From: Curtobacterium sp. BH-2-1-1
GTDB taxonomy: Bacteria > Actinomycetota > Actinomycetes > Actinomycetales > Microbacteriaceae
Assembly (NCBI RefSeq): GCF_001806325.1
Contig: NZ_CP017580.1
Span: forward strand, 3,100,001-3,164,000
Direction: 5' to 3'
DNA length: 64,000 nucleotides
In this document: positions 58,898-64,000 of the stretch, piece by piece
Position numbering within the stretch: the stretch's first letter is position 1
Layout: each line of letters starts with the position of its first letter
Translations under genes and position numbers: made by a program
Notes under the pieces: model-generated
What the model saw: only the letters and a program-made list of their open reading frames with translations
Told to the model about the DNA's origin: nothing
Database searches by the model: none

Positions 58898-59830
58898 GTG
58901 AAGGTCGTAGGAGTCGAACAGTTCGGAGGGCCGGAGGCCCTTGCCGTCCACGAGGTGCCGGAGCCGCACGCCGGTGCGGGGTCCGTGCGGATCCGGGTGC
59001 AGGCGTTCGCCGTGAACCCGACCGACACCGGTGTGCGCGCCGGCCAGCGGGACAGCTCGCAGGCCTCGGCGCCGTACGTGCCGGGGATGGACGCCGCCGG
59101 GGTCATCGACGAGGTCGGGCCCGACGTCTCCGGGTGGGAGGTCGGCGACGAGGTCATGGCGATCGCGCTGCCGCTCAGCGCCCACGGGGGTGCGTACGTC
59201 GAGGAGCTCGTCGCGCCGGTCGGGTCGTTCACGCGGATCCCTCGGGGGACGTCGCTTCCGCTCGCGTCCACCGTGCCGATGAACGGGCTGACGGCGTTGC
59301 AGATCCTCTCGCGAGCGGGACTCGTTCCCGGGCAGACGCTCGCCGTGACCGGGGCTGCGGGGTTGCTCGGGAACTACGTCGTGCAGCTCGGGGTCGCTGC
59401 TGGCCTCACCGTCATCGCGGATGCTGCTCCTGCGGACGAAGCGCTGGTCCGGTCGCTCGGGCCGTCGCACATCGTGGCGCGTGGGGATGGGTTCGCTGCT
59501 GCGGTGCGTGCGCTCGTGCCGGACGGGGTCGATGCGCTCGCCGATGCTGCGGTGCAGCGGACCTCGGTGGTCGATGCCGTGCGCGACGGGGGAGTGTTCC
59601 TTGACGTGCGGGGGTGGGAGGGCAACGGGGCTCGCGGGATCCGGTTCGAGCAGATCGCCGTGTTCGCGGAGTACCGGTCGTTCGAAAAGCTCGATCAGCT
59701 GCGGCATGCGGTGGAGAGTGGGACGGTGACGCCGCGGGTTGCGGAGGTGGTGCCGGCGTCGCGGGCGGCGGAGGCGCACTCGCGGCTGGAAGCGGGTGGG
59801 ACGCGGGGGCGGTTCGTGTTGACGTGGTGA
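58898..59830 (+). CDS. zinc-free quinone oxidoreductase/alcohol dehydrogenase-like protein
   Basis: This 310-aa medium-chain dehydrogenase/reductase starts with the catalytic domain (VEQFGGPEALAVHEVPEP, and FAVNPTDTGVRAGQ). MDAAGVIDEVG and VGDEVMAI follow, and the NADPH-binding motif is VTGAAGLLGNYVVQL. The cysteine/histidine zinc ligands of true alcohol dehydrogenases are absent, so it fits the quinone oxidoreductase branch. The GTG start lies 6 nt after TAGACC (58886-58891), a weaker leaderless -10. A terminator separates it from the AraC gene. Confidence 0.88.
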   Translation: MKVVGVEQFGGPEALAVHEVPEPHAGAGSVRIRVQAFAVNPTDTGVRAGQRDSSQASAPYVPGMDAAGVIDEVGPDVSGWEVGDEVMAIALPLSAHGGAYVEELVAPVGSFTRIPRGTSLPLASTVPMNGLTALQILSRAGLVPGQTLAVTGAAGLLGNYVVQLGVAAGLTVIADAAPADEALVRSLGPSHIVARGDGFAAAVRALVPDGVDALADAAVQRTSVVDAVRDGGVFLDVRGWEGNGARGIRFEQIAVFAEYRSFEKLDQLRHAVESGTVTPRVAEVVPASRAAEAHSRLEAGGTRGRFVLTW

Positions 59831-59843
59831 CGAGTCGCGGAGG

Positions 59844-59872
59844 TTGCATTGTTGATATCCAGGATTTCAGAT
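59844..59872 (+). promoter_or_regulatory. candidate bacteriocin promoter
   Basis: TTGCAT (59844-59849), 17 nt and TCAGAT (59867-59872) lie in a locally AT-richer intergenic stretch. The prebacteriocin ATG at 59939 is preceded by AAGGAG (59924-59929). Confidence 0.4.
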
Positions 59873-59938
59873 TCGCGCCGACTTCTGTTTCACTCCTGAC
59901 GACCGCCTGATCACGGGCGAACGAAGGAGAACAGATCA

Positions 59939-60301
59939 ATGAACAAGCACGTGTTGCGCCTCGCCACCGCATTCGCAACGGTCGCGGTGCTCCCCGCACT
60001 GACCATGACGGGACTCGCCCACGCGTCCGTTGACGGTAGCGCCGCGACGAGCGGGAGCGCGACCGCGGACGAGGTAACGGTGCGCGGCGCGACCGAGGTC
60101 GTCGGTGGGGGCACGTGGTCGTACGGGGTGGACAGCACCGATGTGTTCTCCGCGTACGACAACCGCAAGGTGACGCACAGCACCGCGGTGCGGTCGTGGG
60201 GCTCGACCGTCAGCTCAGGAAAGGTCGCCAAGGGGAAGATCGCCTGGGCAAGCAAGGGCAAGGCGCCGTTCGGGAACACCTCGTACTGGAACATCCACTG
60301 A
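59939..60301 (+). CDS. lactococcin 972 family bacteriocin precursor
   Basis: This 120-aa protein is a predicted secreted bacteriocin. A Sec signal peptide (NKHVLRLATAFATVAVLPAL, then a cleavage-like AHA-SVDG near residue 29) is followed by a short Ser/Thr/Ala spacer and the family core. The core has GGGTWSYGVDS, SAYDNRKVTHSTAV and a C-terminus NTSYWNIH, matching the order of GTW-YGV, SNY, K-HSATV and YYNFW in lactococcin 972. The order of genes that follows (large membrane protein, ATPase) is that of known lactococcin 972 operons. Lactococcin 972 blocks septum formation by binding lipid II; the target here is not shown. The gene is flanked by a quinone-oxidoreductase-like gene upstream. Confidence 0.88.
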   Translation: MNKHVLRLATAFATVAVLPALTMTGLAHASVDGSAATSGSATADEVTVRGATEVVGGGTWSYGVDSTDVFSAYDNRKVTHSTAVRSWGSTVSSGKVAKGKIAWASKGKAPFGNTSYWNIH

Positions 60302-62202
60302 TCCGGAGTTTCGCGACCGTCACGGTGCTTGCCGTGACGGTCGCCGTCCTCCTAGCGACCGGTCTGGCCGTTTTCGCGGTCGGGCACGCCGAGGCCCTCG
60401 GACTCACCAGCGGCCGGACGACCATCGATCTGATCGACGTTCCGTTCGGGCCGACGAAGGCGGAGCACGTGAACGAGCTCCGCGACGTTGCCCGCTCGCA
60501 CAACGTCGACTTCGCGCTCGTGACACCGGCGCGCAACGGGGCGCCGGCGGAGTTCGACGCCTACGTGTTGTCCGGAGGCGTCGCACCGTCGACCTTCTGG
60601 ACACGAACGGCGCAGCACTCGAGCGCCGAGGTCGGGGACGCGGTGATCCTCTGGACCTACGCGATCGACGGCACACCGAGTGACATCGTCGCGTTCTTGC
60701 AGTCCCTGCGAGCGGCAGGATTCGAGTACTCGGTCGTCGCGCTCGAGCCGGTGACCGTCCTCGCATCGACGGTTCTGCGCCCCGGTATCGCCGCAGTCAC
60801 ACTCGCGACGATCGCCGGTCTGCTCATCGCACTCGTCGCCGAGTCGCGCCGACGGCTGCCACGCAACCGCGCGCGATCGATCGTCGGCTGGTCGCGGCGC
60901 CGGATCGCATCGCGTGAGGCGCTCGACGGCGTCGTCCTCGTCGTCGCGTGTGCCGTGCCGGTCGTGGGCGGCCTCTTGGCCTTCGTCGCGATCCGTGGTG
61001 CGTCCCCGGCGCTCATCGCCTTGCTCGTTCCGGTGACGGCGGCGCTCATCATCAGCCTTGCAGCCTTCGTGGTCGTCGTCAGCGCAGGCTCGACGGTGCT
61101 TCCCGAGCGCTTCGGAACGCTGATCGCCAGGGGCACCGCGCACACCGCGATCGTCTCGACGGCCGGCGTGCTGCTCGTCGTCCTTCTGACTTCGACCAGC
61201 CACACGCTCTTCGATCAGGTCCAGACGACCCGTGTCCTCGATGTTTCGCTCGCCGCGGAGGCGACTGCAGGTGACGACGTCACGCTCGGCGTCGGCTTCG
61301 CGAGCGAGGAGCAGGACCTTGCGCTCGGAACGATCGGCGCTGGGGCGCTGGAGCACGGCACGGCGCGGATGTCCATGACGAACTTCGCGCCGGACTCGCT
61401 CCTGATCGCCGGTGCTCCCACGGATCCGTTGCTGGACGGCGGCACGTCGCCGGCACGCGACGGCGTGACCGTCCTCGTGCCCGAACGTCTCGCGAGTGAT
61501 CGGGCGCGGATCCGAGCGACGGTCGCTGAAGCGTTCGCCGACGGCTGGGAGGTCGACGACACCGAGCCGACCCGTGCAACGCCGATCGACGTCGAGATCG
61601 TCGCCAGCACCGCACCGCTCGTGCAGTCGGCGGATCGGTGGGTCACGTGGCTCGCGCCGCGGAACGACGGCTCCGACGACGTCCCCGTGATCGTCCTGCA
61701 CACCCTCTCCGATCTGGCGCCCAACCGCTTCGGCACGGCCGTGCACAACGGCGAGGTCCGGTTCGCCGATCGGGACGCGCTGGTGAGTGACCTCCGCGAA
61801 ACGTCGGCCATCGACGTGGTCACGCAGATCAACCGCGTCGGAGCGACCATCGAACGGGAACGTGCCACCGTGCAGATCGACACGATGATCGCGATCGGTG
61901 CCGCATGTGCGGGAGGGGCCTCGATCCTGTTCGCCGCCGTCCAACTCGTCGGAGACCACCGCCGGCGAACCGCTCCAGTGCTGCGGCTGCGAAGCCTGGT
62001 AGGACGTCGATCGGCTGCGACGCACGTCCCGTTCGTGGCCGTCTGCGCACTGGTCTCCGCCTGCGCTGCTTCGGTGACCTCCGCGAAGGAGAACGGGCTT
62101 CTCGCCGCTGGCCTCGACGCACTGACAGCCGGCCTCGGAGTGGTCGGCGTCCTCACCGTGGTCCTCGGGGTGACCACCCATCGAGATCGGATCGGCAGAT
62201 GA
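60298..62202 (+). CDS. bacteriocin-associated integral membrane (immunity/transport) protein
   Basis: This 634-aa protein matches the large membrane protein of lactococcin 972 operons (often annotated as DUF1430 or putative immunity). One N-terminal helix is followed by an extracellular-looking domain (about 30-160), a cluster of helices (about 165-310), a second soluble domain (about 315-530), then three helices at the end. This is a FtsX/MacB-like permease layout. No ATG occurs near the expected N-terminus: the frame begins with CTG at 60298, which overlaps the bacteriocin TGA (CTGA), and the next options are GTG at 60325 and 60334. CTG initiation by coupling is my preferred but unproven choice. 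The end overlaps the ATPase gene by 4 nt. Confidence 0.82.
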   Translation: MIRSFATVTVLAVTVAVLLATGLAVFAVGHAEALGLTSGRTTIDLIDVPFGPTKAEHVNELRDVARSHNVDFALVTPARNGAPAEFDAYVLSGGVAPSTFWTRTAQHSSAEVGDAVILWTYAIDGTPSDIVAFLQSLRAAGFEYSVVALEPVTVLASTVLRPGIAAVTLATIAGLLIALVAESRRRLPRNRARSIVGWSRRRIASREALDGVVLVVACAVPVVGGLLAFVAIRGASPALIALLVPVTAALIISLAAFVVVVSAGSTVLPERFGTLIARGTAHTAIVSTAGVLLVVLLTSTSHTLFDQVQTTRVLDVSLAAEATAGDDVTLGVGFASEEQDLALGTIGAGALEHGTARMSMTNFAPDSLLIAGAPTDPLLDGGTSPARDGVTVLVPERLASDRARIRATVAEAFADGWEVDDTEPTRATPIDVEIVASTAPLVQSADRWVTWLAPRNDGSDDVPVIVLHTLSDLAPNRFGTAVHNGEVRFADRDALVSDLRETSAIDVVTQINRVGATIERERATVQIDTMIAIGAACAGGASILFAAVQLVGDHRRRTAPVLRLRSLVGRRSAATHVPFVAVCALVSACAASVTSAKENGLLAAGLDALTAGLGVVGVLTVVLGVTTHRDRIGR

Positions 62203-62849
62203 CTCCTGAACCGTATGTCCGCGTCGCGGAGCTCGAGTACGGCCTCGGACCGCGAACGCTGTGGGGCGGAGTCGCGTTTGACGTCGGACCTGGCTGTTCC
62301 CTCGCGCTGCGCGGCGCCTCGGGCTCGGGGAAGAGCACCCTCCTCCACTGTCTCGCCGGTATCGACCGGGGGTACAGCGGATCCGCCGTCGTCCTGGGAA
62401 TGTCGCTCGCAGACGCATCGGAGCGGGTGCGACGGCGTCTTCGTCGGAGTGACGTCGGTTGCGTCGTGCAGGACCACGCCGTGGTGCCCGAATGGACGGT
62501 CGAGGCGAACCTGCGCGTGCTCCAGCTGCCGGGCGTCGGGCGGGCCGAGCTCGACGCGCGGATCGGCCACGCGTTGCTGGCCGTCGGGCTCGGGGACCGA
62601 CGGAGAGCAAGGGCGGGACTGCTCAGTGGTGGTGAGCAGCAGCGGGTCGCGGTGGCTCGTGTGCTCGTGCAGCGGCCGCGGGTGGTGTTGGCGGACGAGC
62701 CGACGGCGTCGCTGGATCGGGAGAGCGCGGCGCGGGTGCGGGCGGGGCTCGACGTGCTTCGGGCCTCGGGGAGTGCGGTGGTGGTGGCGACGCATGATGC
62801 GGAGCTCGTGGAGTGGGCGGGCGATGCAATCGAGTTGGACCCGCGGTGA
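62199..62849 (+). CDS. ABC transporter ATP-binding protein of bacteriocin operon
   Basis: This 216-aa ATPase resembles LolD/MacB-type domains: Walker A GASGSGKST with Lys45, Q-loop CVVQDHAVVPEWTV, signature LLSGGEQQRVAVARVL, Walker B VVLADEPTASLD and H-loop VATHDAELVE. It is shorter than most exporters' ATPases but complete. It should energise the membrane protein encoded just upstream, either exporting the bacteriocin or protecting the producer. It overlaps both neighbours, giving one coupled operon. Confidence 0.88.
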   Translation: MTPEPYVRVAELEYGLGPRTLWGGVAFDVGPGCSLALRGASGSGKSTLLHCLAGIDRGYSGSAVVLGMSLADASERVRRRLRRSDVGCVVQDHAVVPEWTVEANLRVLQLPGVGRAELDARIGHALLAVGLGDRRRARAGLLSGGEQQRVAVARVLVQRPRVVLADEPTASLDRESAARVRAGLDVLRASGSAVVVATHDAELVEWAGDAIELDPR

Positions 62850-63343
62850 CGTTCCGGAGTCCGGCTCCGCGCAGCATCGTGTTCTCCGTGCTCTCCTTCT
62901 GCGCACCGATCGTCGTCGCGGCGACGGCGGGAGCCGCCGTGACGGGCTTCGACGGCACCTCGATCGTCGTGCTCGTGCTGCTGGTCGGCGGCGTGGGAGT
63001 CGCCATCTGCGGAGCGAGGCGGACCGCGGCGTTCGTCTCCGTCAGCGAGCACGACGTGACTCTCGGGCTCGCGCCGTTCTGGTGGACTCGACTCCCGCTC
63101 CGCGCGGTGCGTGGGGTGACGCTGGTGAACGTCGACGCGTGCGCGGCGTGGGCGGGTATCGGCATCAAGGGGCGCCAGCGTACTCGGCCCGGACGGCTCT
63201 ACTCCGTGGGCGGTGCGCACGGCGTGGCGATCATCATGGACGACGGGCGACGCGTCACGGTGGCATTTCCTCGGCGTGAGACCGCTCTGCGTGTGGTCGA
63301 GGCCATCGATGCCATGAGGAGCGCCGTCCGGTTGCAGTCGTGA
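62846..63343 (+). CDS. small membrane protein of bacteriocin operon, 165 aa
   Basis: This protein has two hydrophobic helices (SIVFSVLSFCAPIVVAATA and SIVVLVLLVGGVGVAICGA) followed by a soluble C-terminal domain of about 95 residues. That domain is beta-rich and ends in a predicted helix (RRETALRVVEAIDAM), resembling a bacterial PH-like domain. The GTG at 62846 overlaps the ATPase stop, so it is the fourth gene of the bacteriocin operon. It is not part of the classic three-gene lactococcin 972 set as I know it, so it could be an accessory immunity factor; that is a guess. Confidence 0.65.
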   Translation: MTFRSPAPRSIVFSVLSFCAPIVVAATAGAAVTGFDGTSIVVLVLLVGGVGVAICGARRTAAFVSVSEHDVTLGLAPFWWTRLPLRAVRGVTLVNVDACAAWAGIGIKGRQRTRPGRLYSVGGAHGVAIIMDDGRRVTVAFPRRETALRVVEAIDAMRSAVRLQS

Positions 63344-63403
63344 CGTCGTCCGTCAACCGTCGGCCGTCGGCCGTTCGCCCCAGCCGATCTGTTCGTCCGG
63401 CAG

Positions 63404-63853
63404 TTGCTCGCCGCGTCGGCGGCTGTGGTCGACGAACTCCTCCGACGCGGAATCGTTCGGACATGGAACTCGCCGCTCGGCGACCTCGACGGATGGATCG
63501 CATTCCGCGCGTCCGGAGGCGGGCTCGCGTCCAACTCCGAGAAGGGCTACGACCTCTCGTGGAACGATGGCGAGCGCGTTCAGGTCAAGGGCCGCCTCGT
63601 CGACCGCGCTGATCGACGCCTACAACCGTTCTCGGCGTTCCGGTCGTGGGCCTTCGACATCGCGGTGTTCGTGCTTTCCTGTGTGCGGACCTACGACATC
63701 ATCTGGGCACGGGAGCGCATTCACTTCGAGCCGGAGCAGTTCGCGAGGCGCGTCGAGCACGCCAACCCTCGGCAGTGCTCGTCCGACGCATCGCGTCCGA
63801 GGGCCGGGACGTGTCGCATGCTGGCGTTGGACAGCCCGGACGAGCCTGGCTGA
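63404..63853 (+). pseudogene. PD-(D/E)XK-like hypothetical protein, start missing and likely frameshifted
   Basis: The frame resembles small actinobacterial proteins with a restriction-endonuclease-like core: VVDELLRRGIVRTWNSPLGD, NSEKGYDLSWNDGERVQVKGR (in part) with D-x(n)-QVK, and SAFRSWAFDIAVFVL. Homologous-looking sequence begins around 63374, before the only possible start (TTG at 63404, without a ribosome site). Near 63768 the likely coding frame shifts by one base: in the other frame the sequence continues AVLVRRIASEGRDVS, whereas the annotated frame gives an implausible Cys/Ser/Arg-rich tail. So the gene appears broken at both ends, or the protein starts at a non-standard codon. It lies directly after the bacteriocin operon. 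Confidence 0.5.
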
Positions 63854-63866
63854 GATCACGAAGCGC

Positions 63867-64000
63867 TCAGCGACCGCTCCCCGCCCCGTTCCGGACCCCG
63901 ACCCACAGCCCGTCCCGCGCCCGCGTCATCCCCACGTACAACTCCCTCCGGCCGCGCTCTCGCCGCTCCCGATCCGTCTCGGACGGCTCACCCGTCACCG
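63867..64000 (-). CDS. UvrD/Rep-type helicase, C-terminal fragment
   Basis: Only the last 44 codons are inside the window, reading from the right edge to the TGA at 63867-63869. They contain RRELYVGMTRARDGLWVG, which matches helicase motif VI of superfamily I (UvrD/PcrA/RecB-like: YVGxTRAR, whose arginines contact ATP). The short tail VRNGAGSGR ends the protein. The gene is too short for the automatic frame search and was found by reading the edge. It converges on the broken nuclease-like gene, so a helicase-nuclease pair (for example a defence or repair unit) is conceivable but unproven. Confidence 0.7.
   Translation of the reverse strand, partial: VTGEPSETDRERRERGRRELYVGMTRARDGLWVGVRNGAGSGR

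Noticed and set aside
63389..63406. CTG at 63389 or TTG at 63404 as a true start of the nuclease-like gene
   Set aside because: Neither has a ribosome-binding site or a leaderless -10 box, and similarity seems to begin upstream of both.

Overview
The window (about 70% G+C) is chromosomal DNA of a high-G+C Gram-positive bacterium. The 16S rRNA gene at 28108-29631 reads like the genus Curtobacterium (Microbacteriaceae). Leaderless start sites (a TANNNT box 6-7 nt before ATG/GTG), frequent GTG starts and an apparent extra segment in 23S domain III fit Actinomycetota. Assignments come from reading the sequence and remembered family features; no database search was possible.

Layout. 1-10 kb is housekeeping and transport: a truncated VOC protein, an AnsP-type amino-acid permease, a ProVWX-type glycine betaine/proline ABC importer, an MscS channel, a 63-aa membrane protein, an ArsB-like permease and a CorA-like channel with GQN in place of GMN. 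10-15 kb holds an 833-aa polytopic membrane protein with a large C-terminal ectodomain, then otsA-otsB for trehalose. 15-28 kb is an amino-acid block: ilvD, ilvB, ilvN, ilvC, mtlD, two small membrane proteins, serA, leuB, ilvE and a FAH-fold hydrolase. 28-33.5 kb is a complete 16S-23S-5S rRNA operon with no spacer tRNA and a strong terminator.

33.5-49.4 kb is a glycan-utilisation locus: ROK regulator, GH42 beta-galactosidase, GH36 alpha-galactosidase, GH2 beta-mannosidase (opposite strand), a complete peptide/oligosaccharide-type ABC importer (binding protein, two permeases, two ATPases) and a second GH36 enzyme. The enzyme set points to uptake and intracellular breakdown of galactomannan or galactoglucomannan oligosaccharides from plants; this is inference. 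49.8-53.4 kb is a minus-strand operon of an ABC-2 exporter plus a NarL/LuxR-type two-component system.

53.5-64 kb is accessory: (i) an EspC/WXG-like small protein, a WXG-DUF1023 alpha/beta-hydrolase, a lipoprotein and a membrane protein, all overlapping; (ii) an SDR enzyme divergent from an AraC regulator across paired direct repeats; (iii) a quinone-oxidoreductase-like enzyme; (iv) a lactococcin-972-family bacteriocin operon (prebacteriocin, large membrane immunity/transport protein, ATPase, small membrane protein), the most distinctive system here; (v) a start-less, probably frameshifted PD-(D/E)XK-like gene and the 3' end of a UvrD-type helicase at the right edge.

A 10-mer, GGAGGCGCGG, recurs across the window. 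It forms the arms of at least five intergenic terminator-like hairpins and also occurs as single arms near and inside genes, suggesting a genome-specific palindrome family. No tRNA genes, CRISPR arrays or insertion sequences were seen.
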